Assembly (NCBI GenBank): GCA_963803155.1
Contig: CAWDMN010000048.1
Span: 69,882 to 133,881, forward strand
DNA length: 64,000 nucleotides
Source: CAWDMN01 sp963803155
Lineage (GTDB): Bacteria; Acidobacteriota; Terriglobia; Versatilivoradales; Versatilivoraceae
Reading direction: 5' to 3'
Shown here: in pieces, positions 8,246-17,499 of the stretch
Position numbering within the stretch: position 1 is the first letter of the stretch
Layout: each line of letters begins with the position of its first letter
Notes under the pieces: generated by a model
Told to the model about the DNA's origin: nothing
Seen by the model: the letters and a program-made list of their open reading frames with translations, nothing else
Database searches by the model: none
Position numbers and translations under genes: made by a program

Positions 8246-8909
8246 AGGGGGCCGGGTGCGCCTTGTTACAGGCAGCTTGATTCCGTACGCCATCGGCACG
8301 CTGCTTGGGGCCGCCTTCTTCGGCATGATTCCGCACGCGCTGCTGCGGCTTGCCAGCACATCGGTTTTGCCTACTATCCTGGCAGGAATCATTTTATTTT
8401 ACGTGCTTGAGAAATTTGCCCTGTGGCGTCATTGTCACGAACGACCCTGTGACATTCATAACCGCGCGGGAGCGATGATTCTGCTGGGCGATTCACTCCA
8501 CAATTTTGTCGACGGGGTGGCCATTGCCGCCGCCTTTGCGGGATCCATTCCCTTGGGTATTGCCACTTCCGTGGCCGTGATTGTCCATGAAGTGCCTCAA
8601 GAGGTAGGTGATTTCGCGATTTTGCTGGAAAATGGTTATTCACGCCCCCGCGCCCTTTGGTTCAATCTGCTCTCCAGTCTCACTGCGCTGGTGGGAGCCG
8701 TTATGACTTACTTTCTTCTCCCCTTCGCTCAGTCGCTGGTTCCTTACTTGCTCTCGGTGTCGGCGGCAAGTTTTATCTATATAGCATTGGCGGACCTTGT
8801 GCCTGGCCGGCGCTCCACTGGCGGGTTGCGAAGCCTTGCCTGGGAACTGCCACTGATTGCCTTGGGTCTGGGCACGATTGTCGTCATGCGGCTTTCGGCA
8901 GCGGGATGA
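8163..8909 (+). CDS. ZIP-family metal transporter
   Basis: A 248-residue membrane protein with about eight hydrophobic segments. The ZIP transport motifs are clear: HNFVDGVAIAAAFAGS in TM4 and VHEVPQEVGDFAILL in TM5, carrying the His, Asp/Asn and Glu that bind metal. A His-rich loop (WRHCHERPCDIHNR, about residues 97-110) lies between TM3 and TM4. The family moves Zn, Fe or other divalent metals into the cytoplasm. The start overlaps the radical SAM frame by 83 bases. In an Fe-S assembly cluster, iron supply is the obvious guess, but the residues do not decide the metal. Confidence 0.87.
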   Translation: MMLALIVLFSLLGSICSVGLAGLVLLFKGGRVRLVTGSLIPYAIGTLLGAAFFGMIPHALLRLASTSVLPTILAGIILFYVLEKFALWRHCHERPCDIHNRAGAMILLGDSLHNFVDGVAIAAAFAGSIPLGIATSVAVIVHEVPQEVGDFAILLENGYSRPRALWFNLLSSLTALVGAVMTYFLLPFAQSLVPYLLSVSAASFIYIALADLVPGRRSTGGLRSLAWELPLIALGLGTIVVMRLSAAG

Positions 8910-8958
8910 GAAAGGGGCTGAGACGGTGGCCCGAAAACACAGAAAGGGATATGAAGGC

Positions 8959-9867
8959 ATGAAGGAACTCGTCATCATCAGCGGCAAAGGCGGCACCGGC
9001 AAAACCAGCGTCACGGCGTCACTGGCCGTTTTGGCCGATCGGCCGGTCATTGCCGATTGCGATGTGGATGCGGCGGACTTGCACTTGGTCCTTTCACCCC
9101 GGACCAAGGAACGCCACGAATTCCGCAGCGGGCATGAGGCCATCATCCGTGAGGAAGAGTGCATCGGCTGTGGCACATGCCTGGCTCAGTGCCGCTTCGG
9201 CGGGGTGGGAATGAACGGAAAAGCTGCCGGGGATGCCGCGTTTTTCATCGACCCCGTAGCCTGTGAAGGGTGCGGCGTATGCGTCCGGTTTTGTCCGGTC
9301 CAAGCCATCGATTTTCCGGAGAGGCTTTGTGGCGAGTGGATGGTTTCAGACACCCGTTGCGGCCCCATGGTTCACGCCCGGCTGGGCGTGGCAGCCGAAA
9401 ACTCAGGCAAACTGGTCTCCATCGTGCGCCGGGAAGCTTGCCGTATCGCCGGGGAGGAACATCGTTCTCTAGTCATTGTGGACGGTCCGCCTGGAATCGG
9501 TTGCCCCGTCATCGCCGCGGTGACCGGCGCAACGCTGGTGCTGGTTGTCACAGAGCCCACGGTTTCGGGGGAGCATGATTTGGAGAGGGTTCTCTCTTTG
9601 ACACGGCATTTCAACATGCCCACTGCCGTCTGCGTAAATAAATGGGATCTTAACTTTGAGATGACGGAGCGCATTGAGGACAAGGCTCGCCAGGCAGGCG
9701 CGCGCATTGCGGGACGCATCCGCTATGACCGCGCAGTGACTCTAGCGCAACTGCAGGAACAGGCGGTCGTAGAATACCAGGCCGCAGGCTGTGCGCAAGA
9801 GATTCGCAATATCTGGGATTATGTGAGAACGGAGTTGCAGGAAGACTGTCCCGACAAACAAGGTTAA
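8959..9867 (+). CDS. MinD/Mrp-type P-loop ATPase with inserted ferredoxin domain (second of two)
   Basis: A 302-residue paralogue of the gene at 5653. The deviant Walker A is SGKGGTGKTS near residues 7-16, with DCDVDAADLH and DGPPGIGCPVI following. Two 4Fe-4S motifs are inserted: CIGCGTCLAQC and CEGCGVCVRFCP, residues 63-115. Paired copies of this ATPase are a hallmark of ORP-type clusters and probably act as a heterodimer. ATG 8959 is chosen because the P-loop domain starts immediately after; a frame start at 8857 inside the ZIP gene adds only unrelated residues. Confidence 0.9.
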   Translation: MKELVIISGKGGTGKTSVTASLAVLADRPVIADCDVDAADLHLVLSPRTKERHEFRSGHEAIIREEECIGCGTCLAQCRFGGVGMNGKAAGDAAFFIDPVACEGCGVCVRFCPVQAIDFPERLCGEWMVSDTRCGPMVHARLGVAAENSGKLVSIVRREACRIAGEEHRSLVIVDGPPGIGCPVIAAVTGATLVLVVTEPTVSGEHDLERVLSLTRHFNMPTAVCVNKWDLNFEMTERIEDKARQAGARIAGRIRYDRAVTLAQLQEQAVVEYQAAGCAQEIRNIWDYVRTELQEDCPDKQG

Positions 9868-9928
9868 TAGACAAAGCAGCTTCAGTCAGCAAAGAACAAG
9901 ATCTGCAAAATGAAAGGACATCCATAGA

Positions 9929-11098
9929 ATGGCTACTGATCCCCTGACCCCTTACGGCAACAGGCCGATGGTTACACCCATTGTCAATGCAGTGAACTAT
10001 GAATATCTCTCGTTTGAGGTGCTCCGCCAGATTACCGATGGCGAGATCGACGGGTATACCTATCACCGCGATGACAATCCGACCGTGCGGGAGGTTGAAA
10101 GAAAAATCGCGGCGTTGGAAGGAGCGGAAGACTGCATTGTCTGCACCTCCGGGATGGCTGCCTGCACGATGGTGTACCTGACCTACTTGCAGACGGGCAG
10201 CCACTTGATCATCTTCCATGACACCTACGGGGCCAACTACAAGGTCTCGTTGATCCTGCAGCGGATGGGGGTGAAGATCACCTGGCTCAATGCGGATGAG
10301 GCATCCTATATCGGCGAGCACATCAATCCGGACACGCGGATGATCTTCCTGGAGACTCCCAGCAACCCCCTCTGCAAGATCATTGACGTGGCCGCCATCC
10401 GCAAGGCTGCAGACGCGGTCGGGGCCATGGTGGTGGCCGACAACACCTTTGCCACGCCGTATCACCAGAATCCGCTGAAGCTGGGGGCTGACCTTGTTTT
10501 GCACAGCGCCACCAAAGCGTTGGGCGGCCATAACGATCTTATGGCCGGCGCAATTGCTGGCTCCAAGGAACACTATAACAAGCTTTGGTTCACGCGGCAG
10601 GCCATCGGCACAACCTTGGATGCCTACTCAGCGTTCCTTCTGGATCGCGGCCTGAAGACATTTGAGCTGCGCGCCGAGGCCATGGCTCGAGGAGCGCAAA
10701 CCGTCGCGGCGTTCCTGTCCGAACACCCCAAAGTGTCCCGGCTATGCTATCCAGGGCTGGCAACCGATCCGGGGCATGCCGTAGCCGCGAGCCAAATGCA
10801 TCAAGGCTTCGGCGGCATGCTCGCCTTCGACGTGGGTGAGGACGAAGAAGATGCCAAGCAGTTCGTCGCGGCACTGAAAAGAATCTGCCATGCGGTGAGT
10901 CTCGGGGCTACCGAGTCACTGATCTGCCTCCCGTTCCTGACCACGATGCTTTATTTGCCGCCAGAACGGCGAACGGCATTTGGCGTCAAGAAGAACACCG
11001 TCCGGCTGTCCATTGGAATCGAACCGCCTGACCAGCTTGTAGCCGACCTGAAACAGGCTCTGGCATACGTAGCGCAAGGAGTCGTCGTAGATGGCTAA
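9929..11098 (+). CDS. Cys/Met metabolism PLP enzyme (gamma-synthase or gamma-lyase type)
   Basis: A 389-residue fold-type I PLP enzyme. Visible motifs are YHRDDNPTVREVE, TSGMAAC, FLETPSNP, VVADNTFATPYHQNPL, and the PLP lysine in LHSATKALGGHND at about residue 197. The C-terminus (VSLGATESLICLP, RLSIGIEPPDQLVADL) is complete. The family includes cystathionine gamma-synthase, O-acetylhomoserine sulfhydrylase and methionine gamma-lyase; sequence alone does not separate them here. AAAGGACATCCATAG precedes ATG 9929. In the Fe-S region it could supply sulfur as sulfide or thiol, but this is inference. Confidence 0.88.
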   Translation: MATDPLTPYGNRPMVTPIVNAVNYEYLSFEVLRQITDGEIDGYTYHRDDNPTVREVERKIAALEGAEDCIVCTSGMAACTMVYLTYLQTGSHLIIFHDTYGANYKVSLILQRMGVKITWLNADEASYIGEHINPDTRMIFLETPSNPLCKIIDVAAIRKAADAVGAMVVADNTFATPYHQNPLKLGADLVLHSATKALGGHNDLMAGAIAGSKEHYNKLWFTRQAIGTTLDAYSAFLLDRGLKTFELRAEAMARGAQTVAAFLSEHPKVSRLCYPGLATDPGHAVAASQMHQGFGGMLAFDVGEDEEDAKQFVAALKRICHAVSLGATESLICLPFLTTMLYLPPERRTAFGVKKNTVRLSIGIEPPDQLVADLKQALAYVAQGVVVDG

Positions 11099-11327
11099 TC
11101 GGCAGAAAACGGCATGGGTTGAGAACGGCCATGTGGCCTCAGGCCCTCCGGACTTGGGGGCCTCTTGGTTTGGTGACGTCGCCCTAGGAAAAGGAATTTG
11201 CATCATGAATTCAGTCATCAGGCTGGATGGCAGAATCGGTGGCCTTGATGCGGCAATCAGCCCCCGCAGAAATCCAATTGAAGTTGCCGTGGTTACGACC
11301 GTTTAGGCTGCCGGGGATGGCTATGAG

Positions 11328-11354
11328 TTGCTTAAGCCTCCCTAATATTATAAT
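11328..11354 (+). promoter_or_regulatory. Candidate sigma-70 promoter before the NifU-like gene
   Basis: TTGCTT (11328-11333) and TATAAT (11349-11354) are separated by 15 bases, 18 bases ahead of the start at 11372. The -10 is perfect, the -35 fair and the spacing short. It lies in a 273-base gap (11099-11371) with no other supported gene, so the fusion gene downstream may start its own transcript. Confidence 0.35.
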
Positions 11355-11371
11355 AGAAGGGATCAAAAAAC

Positions 11372-11689
11372 ATGGAATGTATTGATCTTAAGGATTTTTC
11401 TGCTGTAGCGCGCGACCATGCCATGAGCCCGCGCAACCATGGCCCCCGGACGGATTTTAACGGCCATGCGCGCATTACCGGGCCCTGCGGAGACACCATG
11501 GAATTCTGGCTGTTTATGCAGGAGAAAAAAGTGGTCCATGCCTCATTTATTACAGACGGATGCGGTTCTTCACACGCGGCGGGGAGCATGGCCACCTGTC
11601 TTGCCCAAGGAAAGCTCCTGGAAGAAGCGGCTGCCATCAGCCAACAGGACATTCTTGCCAATCTGGGAAGGATTGCCTCCAGCCGTTGA
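11372..11689 (+). CDS. NifU-N/IscU-like scaffold domain, N-terminal part of a broken fusion gene
   Basis: A domain for assembling or handing over Fe-S clusters. Visible are the opening helix with MSPRNHGP, the cluster cysteine in GPCGDTMEFWL, and the second cysteine in FITDGCGSSHAAGSM. The third conserved cysteine (VEHCALLAAITLKAA) is found only one frame over, so the true domain continues past 11689. The shift lies within 11664-11676 (GGGAAGGATT). AGAAGGGA precedes ATG 11372. Without the shift the frame runs straight into the Mrp ATPase, giving a NifU-Mrp fusion. Confidence 0.75.
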   Translation: MECIDLKDFSAVARDHAMSPRNHGPRTDFNGHARITGPCGDTMEFWLFMQEKKVVHASFITDGCGSSHAAGSMATCLAQGKLLEEAAAISQQDILANLGRIASSR

Positions 11690-12173
11690 ACATTGTGCCC
11701 TGCTGGCTGCCATCACCTTGAAAGCAGCTTGCGAAGACTGTTTGGGTCACTTGGAATCAAGCGGGCAGGAATCCTCCTTGACGGCCGTATCGTACCGCGA
11801 TGAAAAATCTTGTTCAACGGACCCAGCTCAACATCCCCATCCGGGCGAAGGCAAAGAAGATTTTGAAGACCGGCGCAAGTTGCAGAACCGGCTCCGATGG
11901 ATTCGCCGCGAAATCCTGGTATTGTCTGGAAAGGGGGGAGTCGGCAAAAGCACTGTGGCGGTCAATCTGGCCGCCGCCTTGACCCTGGCGGGCAAACATG
12001 TGGGATTGCTGGATATAGACATCCATGGGCCCAGCGTGCCCACCATGCTGGGTCTTGAAGGGGCGGCCATCAGGGGGGACCAAGGAAACTTGATCCCAGT
12101 GGAGCATGAGGGTCTGAAAGTGATGTCCATTGGTTTTTTCTTGAACAGCCCTGATGACGCCGTGATTTGGTGA
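11672..12173 (+). CDS. NifU end plus N-terminal half of Mrp/NBP35 ATPase (middle segment of the broken fusion)
   Basis: This frame completes the NifU-like domain (VEHCALLAA), passes a linker of about 45 residues, and enters the Mrp/NBP35 ATPase. The linker is followed by ILVLSGKGGVGKSTVAVNLA (Walker A), LLDIDIHGPSVPTMLGLEG, and GFFLNSPDDAVIW. At that point an in-frame TGA (12174-12176) stands where Mrp proteins have the Arg of the VIWRGPM motif. The same frame goes on as GPMKMSAIKQLL. No start codon of its own is needed if the fusion is intact; the open frame on this strand reaches back to 11439. Mrp proteins carry and transfer Fe-S clusters. Confidence 0.75.
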
Positions 12174-12179
12174 GGGCCC

Positions 12180-13037
12180 ATGAAAATGTCCGCCATCAAG
12201 CAGCTTCTCAAGGACGTGGCTTGGGGAGACCTGGACTTTCTGATCATCGATTCGCCGCCGGGCACTGGCGATGAACCGCTTTCAGTTTGCCAGTTGATTG
12301 GGAAAGTGGATGGTGCTGTCATTGTCACTACTCCACAGAAAGTGGCGGCAGTCGATGTCCGCAAATCCATTTCGTTTTGCCGCAGGCTCGGCGTTCCGGT
12401 GCTGGGGGTTGTGGAAAACATGAGCGGATTTGTTTGCCCTCGTTGCGGTGAAATCACCCCCATCCTCAGCTCCGGTGGCGGCAAGCGTATTGCGGAAGAC
12501 ATGCAAGTGCCATTTCTGGGATCAATTCCCATCGACCCTCAAATGGCAGAGGCTGGCGACGTCGGGAGCGTCTTCATCCAACGGTATGCCGCCTCTCCCA
12601 CGGCGGTTATCCTGCGGGAAATTCTTAAGCCGATCGAGGCTATGGATGTTCCAGAAACAAAGCAAACTGTTAATTCCAAAAAAACGGAGAATAAAACCAT
12701 GAAATTTGCCATTCCCCTGGCGGATGGAAAGCTGGCGGCGCATTTCGGCCATTGTGAGCGATTTGCCCTGCTGGATGTGGATCCTCAGTCAAAAAAAATC
12801 CTGAAACGTGAAGAAGTTGTTCCGCCACCGCATGAGCCGGGACTGCTGCCGCGCTGGCTGGCGGAGAAAGGGGCCAACCTTATTATCGCCGGGGGGATGG
12901 GGCAGCGGGCCCAAGGGCTTTTTGCCGAACAAGGCATCCAAGTAGTAGTAGGCGCGCCAGCTGAAATTCCCGAACGCCTGGTGGCTGATTATTTGGCGGG
13001 CACCTTGGCGTCTGGTGAAAACATGTGTGATCACTGA
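12180..13037 (+). CDS. C-terminal half of Mrp ATPase fused to a NifX/ORP domain (MrpORP-like)
   Basis: Directly after the TGA at 12174 the same frame continues with the Mrp C-terminal half: DFLIIDSPPGTGDEPLSVCQ, the CPRCG knuckle (VENMSGFVCPRCGE), and FLGSIPIDPQMAEAGD. At about residue 170 of this segment a new domain starts, MKFAIPLADGKLAAHFGHCE, which is the NifX/ORP fold. This Mrp-ORP arrangement is known from the Desulfovibrio MrpORP protein, part of the orange-protein system. With the upstream NifU part, the ancestral product would be a three-domain NifU-Mrp-NifX protein of about 555 residues. The ATG at 12180 is internal and is probably not the natural start. Confidence 0.8.
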   Translation: MKMSAIKQLLKDVAWGDLDFLIIDSPPGTGDEPLSVCQLIGKVDGAVIVTTPQKVAAVDVRKSISFCRRLGVPVLGVVENMSGFVCPRCGEITPILSSGGGKRIAEDMQVPFLGSIPIDPQMAEAGDVGSVFIQRYAASPTAVILREILKPIEAMDVPETKQTVNSKKTENKTMKFAIPLADGKLAAHFGHCERFALLDVDPQSKKILKREEVVPPPHEPGLLPRWLAEKGANLIIAGGMGQRAQGLFAEQGIQVVVGAPAEIPERLVADYLAGTLASGENMCDH

Positions 13038-13198
13038 AGGGGATGGGCCGGGGTGAAGCGATTTTAAGGCATGAAGAAAGCGGGATTTCCAAGGGTGCAG
13101 CCGTTGTGATAAGACCAGGTATTGTTTAGGTGGGGTGTTGCCTGTAATGCTGGGACGGCCTGTGTTTAATGTCACTTCGCGATAAGTGAGGAGAAACG

Positions 13199-16060
13199 AT
13201 GCTCTCAGGGGCATACCAAAAGCTCTATCAAACGCTTTTGTCCTATTTCCCCCCGGATCGTCTGCTTCACGACGATTTAAGGACCTTAGCCTTTGGGACA
13301 GATGCCAGCTTCTACCGGCTGGTCCCCCGTCTAGTGATTAAAGTACACACGGAGCAGGAGCTTACCCAAGTGCTCCAGGAGTGCCGGAGGTGGAAGACGC
13401 CCGTGACCTTCCGGACAGCGGGAACCAGCCTGTCGGGACAGGCAATCACGGATTCAGTCTTGGTTCATCTCGGGGCCGGATGGAAGGGGATCAAAGTTCA
13501 TCCTCAAGGCAAGCAGGTCTCGTTGCAGCCCGGTGTGATTGGCGCCTTTGCCAATTATTGCCTGCTGCCTCACCATCGCAAAATCGGTCCAGACCCCGCT
13601 TCGATTAATTCCGCCATGATCGGCGGGATTGCAGCCAACAATGCCAGCGGGATGTGCTGCGGCACTGCCCAGAACAGTTATCGCACCCTGGTTTCCATGA
13701 GGATCATTTTGGGGGATGGCTCGCTGCTTGATACCGCCGATGCCCACAGCCGCGAAGAATTTAAATCGACCCACCTGGAAATGGTATCTCGTTTGGAAGA
13801 GCTCTCGAAAGGCGTACGAAATAACCAGGTTTTGGCGGACCGGATCCGCACCAAATACAAAATGAAAAACACCACTGGCTACAGTTTAAATGCCTTGGTG
13901 GATTATGAGGACCCGATTGATATCTTGCAACACCTGATGATCGGCTCCGAAGGGACATTGGGCTTCATCGCCGAGATCACCTATGACACGGTCCCTGAAC
14001 CGCCCTGTAAGGCGAGCGCACTCATGTTGTTCCCCGATATCAAGACGGCTTGCCAGGCTGCTGCTCTCTTAAAACGCTGTCCCGTGGCAGCCGTGGAAAT
14101 CATGGACCGGGCCAGCCTGCGCTCCGTGGAAAACAAAGCAGGCATGCCTTGCTATCTTAAAGAATTGGGTGCATTGGTTACCGCGCTGTTGGTGGAAACG
14201 TCCGCTGAAAACCCCGCTCAGTTGCACTGGCAGAAAGATGAAATCGTGCGGGCAATGCAGCCGCTCCCTGTTGTATTTCCTCTCACTTTCACCGAAAACC
14301 CGGCAGAATATACTCAGCTCTGGGATATCCGCAAGGGACTATTTCCCTCCGTGGGAGCCATGCGGCGGATAGGAACGACGGTCATCATCGAAGATGTTGC
14401 CTTCCCCATTGACCGGTTGGCTGAAGCGGCGTTGGAATTGCAGAGGCTCTTTGCAAAATATGGCTATGGGGAGGCGATTATTTTTGGCCATGCATTAGAG
14501 GGCAATCTGCATTTTGTCTTTACCCAGGATTTCGATGATTCCCAGGAAGTGCGCCGGTACCAGAAATTTATGGACGAAGTGGCCCGGATGGTGGTTCTCA
14601 CTTACGATGGTTCCTTGAAAGCTGAGCATGGCACGGGACGAAACATGGCCCCTTTTGTGGAGTTGGAATGGGGGGCTGAAGCCTGTCAATTAATGAAAGA
14701 AATCAAAGCTCTTTTTGACCCTGACCAGCTGCTCAATCCGGGGGTTATTCTAAACAACGATCCGGAAGTCCACCTGAAAAACCTGAAACCCCTTCCACAA
14801 GCCCATCCCCTGATAGATCAGTGCATTGAATGCGGCTTTTGCGAGGCACAATGCCCCTCTCGCGATTTGACGCTGACACCCCGTCAGCGGATTGTAATTT
14901 GGCGGGAGATCGTGCGACTGCAAACCCTGCGGGAGAGTCCGGCACGACTGGCAGAAATGAAAAAAGGTTTCTCTTTTCAAGGCGAACAAACCTGTGCGAC
15001 GGATGGGCTCTGCGCTACCAGTTGTCCCGTCGGCATTGATACTGGGCAGCTCATCAAGGAACTGCGCATGCAGCAAAAATCGCCCATGGCCGACCGGATT
15101 GCCTGGATCATCGCCAGAAACATGGGAGCAACCACTTTCCTCCTGCGCGTATTGCTCAACCTGGCCGATTTTTTTCATGGCCTGTTGGGACCGAAAGGCA
15201 TGGAGTGGCTGTCAAGATTGCTTCGCGCTATTTCTCTGGGGGGCTTGCCTCAATGGAACCGTTGCTTGCCGAGAGGGGCAGTGCTTGCGACGGCGAAAAC
15301 TTCCACAATGGACAATCCTTTGAAGGTTGTTTTTTTTCCCAGCTGCGTCAGCCGGACTATGGGGATCGCTAAAGACAATCCTCATCAGGATCCCCAGACT
15401 GTCCGCATCGTATCGCTGCTGCGCAAGGCCGGATATGCGGTGATATATCCGCGGCATCTTTCGCAACTTTGCTGTGGAATGGCGTTTGCCAGCAAAGGAT
15501 ATCGGGAACAGGGGAATATGAAGCTCAAAGAGCTGAGCCGGGCACTTCTGCAAGCATCAGAGCAAGGACGCTTCCCAGTGTTGGTGGATACCAGCCCGTG
15601 TCTTTACCGGATGAAAGAATCCGGGTTGCTTAGCCCGCAACTGCAGGTTTTTGAACCGGTGGAATTCATTTTAAAACATCTGCAGGAGCGGTTGCTTTTT
15701 ATCCGAAAACCGAAAGCCGTGGCAGTCCACACCACATGCAGCAGCAGCAAAATGGGATTGGAGCCCTCCTTGCGCCAGTTGGCGGAACTCTGCGTGGAAG
15801 AGGTGATTGTGCCCCAGTCCGTGACTTGTTGCGGATTTGCCGGCGACCGTGGCTTTAGTCACCCGGAATTGATGACCTCCGCTTTGAGCCGCTTGAAACA
15901 GGAACTGCCGGATGAGTGCCGAGAGGGATACTCTACCAGCCGTACCTGTGAAATTGGTTTTTCCCTGAAGGGGGGGATCCCTTATCGCTCCATTGCCTAC
16001 CTAGTGGATGAATGCACCGTGCCAAAGCAAGAGATGCCAAATGTGAAGAGGGAGAACTAA
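13199..16060 (+). CDS. FAD-linked dehydrogenase with Fe-S and CCG domains (D-lactate dehydrogenase type)
   Basis: A 953-residue flavoprotein. Residues 1-500 hold the PCMH-type FAD domain (FRTAGTSLSGQAITDSVLV, GGIAANNASGM, GSEGTLGFIAEITYD) and the cap (AEHGTGRNMAPFVE). Near residue 542 is CIECGFCEAQCP, followed at about 600 by CATDGLCATSCPVGI, so two 4Fe-4S clusters. The C-terminal half has two CCG segments, LCCGMAFASKGY and TCCGFAGDRGF, as in GlpC/heterodisulfide-reductase subunits. This layout is that of quinone- or cytochrome-linked D-lactate or 2-hydroxyacid dehydrogenases. GAGGAGAAACG precedes the ATG. It follows the Mrp gene by 161 bases. No membrane segment is obvious. Confidence 0.88.
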   Translation: MLSGAYQKLYQTLLSYFPPDRLLHDDLRTLAFGTDASFYRLVPRLVIKVHTEQELTQVLQECRRWKTPVTFRTAGTSLSGQAITDSVLVHLGAGWKGIKVHPQGKQVSLQPGVIGAFANYCLLPHHRKIGPDPASINSAMIGGIAANNASGMCCGTAQNSYRTLVSMRIILGDGSLLDTADAHSREEFKSTHLEMVSRLEELSKGVRNNQVLADRIRTKYKMKNTTGYSLNALVDYEDPIDILQHLMIGSEGTLGFIAEITYDTVPEPPCKASALMLFPDIKTACQAAALLKRCPVAAVEIMDRASLRSVENKAGMPCYLKELGALVTALLVETSAENPAQLHWQKDEIVRAMQPLPVVFPLTFTENPAEYTQLWDIRKGLFPSVGAMRRIGTTVIIEDVAFPIDRLAEAALELQRLFAKYGYGEAIIFGHALEGNLHFVFTQDFDDSQEVRRYQKFMDEVARMVVLTYDGSLKAEHGTGRNMAPFVELEWGAEACQLMKEIKALFDPDQLLNPGVILNNDPEVHLKNLKPLPQAHPLIDQCIECGFCEAQCPSRDLTLTPRQRIVIWREIVRLQTLRESPARLAEMKKGFSFQGEQTCATDGLCATSCPVGIDTGQLIKELRMQQKSPMADRIAWIIARNMGATTFLLRVLLNLADFFHGLLGPKGMEWLSRLLRAISLGGLPQWNRCLPRGAVLATAKTSTMDNPLKVVFFPSCVSRTMGIAKDNPHQDPQTVRIVSLLRKAGYAVIYPRHLSQLCCGMAFASKGYREQGNMKLKELSRALLQASEQGRFPVLVDTSPCLYRMKESGLLSPQLQVFEPVEFILKHLQERLLFIRKPKAVAVHTTCSSSKMGLEPSLRQLAELCVEEVIVPQSVTCCGFAGDRGFSHPELMTSALSRLKQELPDECREGYSTSRTCEIGFSLKGGIPYRSIAYLVDECTVPKQEMPNVKREN

Positions 16061-16211
16061 GACATCAATTGGCAAAGATGAGAGAAAAGCTCTTTAGATG
16101 ATCTTGCATTCCTTACATATTGAGCGCTGTATGTTTCATATTGGCCCGGTTTTGCCAAGGAACATTTAACTAGGCCGAGCATTATTACAGGAGGATGATT
16201 CACAAAACGAA

Positions 16212-16634
16212 ATGATTAAACGGCTAGGAGTGAAAGAGCATCCTGATTGTTTTGTCTGCGGACAGCGGCACCATGGCGGCTTGCAGTTGGATTTCCAGCT
16301 CCATCCCGAAGGAAAAGTAGAGGCACAATTTTGTTGTGCCTGGGGATTTCAGGGATATCCGGGATATCTGCATGGCGGGATCATTGCCTCCCTTTTGGAC
16401 GGGGCCATGACTAATTGTCTATTTGCGCATGGCAAGACCGCCATGACAGCCGAGTTAAATGTCCGGTATTTCTCTCCGATAGCCATTGAAAAAATGCTGA
16501 CGATCCGTTCCTGGATTATAAAGTCCCGTCCCCGGTTCTTTTTGTTGAAGTCTGAAATCACTAGTGAGGGGATTTTGCTGGCGCAAGGGGATGGCAAGTT
16601 TATGGAAAAGCCACAAATTTCCCGGAAAGGTTAA
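16212..16634 (+). CDS. PaaI-type hotdog thioesterase
   Basis: A 140-residue hotdog-fold protein. The N-terminus has CFVCGQRHHGGLQL, typical of a subgroup whose members carry a CxxCG-type knuckle. The core shows YLHGGIIASLLDGAMTNCL, where the HGG and the acidic Asp form the acyl-CoA thioesterase site, and ELNVRYFSPI. It probably hydrolyses an acyl-CoA; the substrate cannot be read from the sequence. The stop at 16632-16634 is one base from the next start, so the two genes are co-translated. Confidence 0.85.
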   Translation: MIKRLGVKEHPDCFVCGQRHHGGLQLDFQLHPEGKVEAQFCCAWGFQGYPGYLHGGIIASLLDGAMTNCLFAHGKTAMTAELNVRYFSPIAIEKMLTIRSWIIKSRPRFFLLKSEITSEGILLAQGDGKFMEKPQISRKG

Positions 16635-16635
16635 T

Positions 16636-17499
16636 GTGAAGATTGCTTTGGATTGCATTCCCTGTCTGATCAAGCAAGCGTTGGGAGCGGCGCGCTTTGC
16701 TTCTGAAGATGGACAGGTCCATGAACAAGTATTGCGCGCCGCGCTACGGATTACCGCCAAGGCGGATTTCAACATTTCACCTCCAGCTCTGGGACAACAA
16801 ATTCATCAAGTAATTCGACACATCAGCGGAAAGGCGGATCCGTACTATTCCATCAAGGAACAGACCAATCAGTTTTGTCTGAATTTATTGCCGCAGATGA
16901 GACAAATCATCCTTCAATCCTCCTCTCCGCTGGAAACCGCCGTGCGATTGGCCATAGCAGGAAATACTATTGATTTTGCCTTGGATTCGTCACTGCAAGA
17001 GTCCCACCTGATGCAATCCATTAAAGACATGATGCATTTCCACTTGCGGGAATCCATGGAAGAATTTCGTCAATCTGTTCTTGGTGCACGCCAGATTCTC
17101 TATCTCGCGGATAACGCAGGAGAAATAGTGTTTGACCGGTTATTGATCGAACAACTTCCCCACAAGAAAATTACTCTTGCCGTCAGAAGGGCTCCCATTA
17201 TCAATGATGCAACCCGGCGGGACGCCATTGCCGCCAGCCTCGACGAACTCGTCGATTTGATTGACACGGGTTCTGATGCTCCTGGAGTTTTGCTTGAAGA
17301 GTGTTCAAGCGAGTTTAGGCGCCATTTCGCCAATGCCGATCTGATTATCTCAAAAGGCCAGGGGAACTACGAAGCTCTGCATGGTTCAACCCAAAATATT
17401 TATTTCTTATTCAAGGTAAAATGCTCACTAGTGGCCGAACAACTTGGCCGCTCCCTTAACAGCGGTGTTTTTATGCGGAACAGCCCCCCGAAGAATTAA
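16636..17499 (+). CDS. DUF89 / ARMT1-like metal-dependent phosphatase
   Basis: A 287-residue member of DUF89, a group of damage-control phosphatases. The N-terminal DCIPCLIKQAL (CxxC) marks the subfamily found in bacteria and archaea. The active-site segment YLADNAGEIVFDRLL carries the Asp and Asn that bind metal, and IISKGQGNYEAL is the second conserved part. These enzymes remove phosphate from damaged or unwanted phosphometabolites; the physiological substrate here is unknown. GTG 16636 is chosen because it lies 5 bases after GGAAAGG and starts the CxxC domain; the upstream frame from 16564 lies inside the thioesterase gene. Confidence 0.85.
   Translation: MKIALDCIPCLIKQALGAARFASEDGQVHEQVLRAALRITAKADFNISPPALGQQIHQVIRHISGKADPYYSIKEQTNQFCLNLLPQMRQIILQSSSPLETAVRLAIAGNTIDFALDSSLQESHLMQSIKDMMHFHLRESMEEFRQSVLGARQILYLADNAGEIVFDRLLIEQLPHKKITLAVRRAPIINDATRRDAIAASLDELVDLIDTGSDAPGVLLEECSSEFRRHFANADLIISKGQGNYEALHGSTQNIYFLFKVKCSLVAEQLGRSLNSGVFMRNSPPKN

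Noticed and set aside
11091..11306. A 71-codon frame after the PLP enzyme that overlaps its stop.
   Set aside because: It has no domain, no ribosome site of its own and an odd composition. The gap is better explained as the promoter region of the NifU-like gene.
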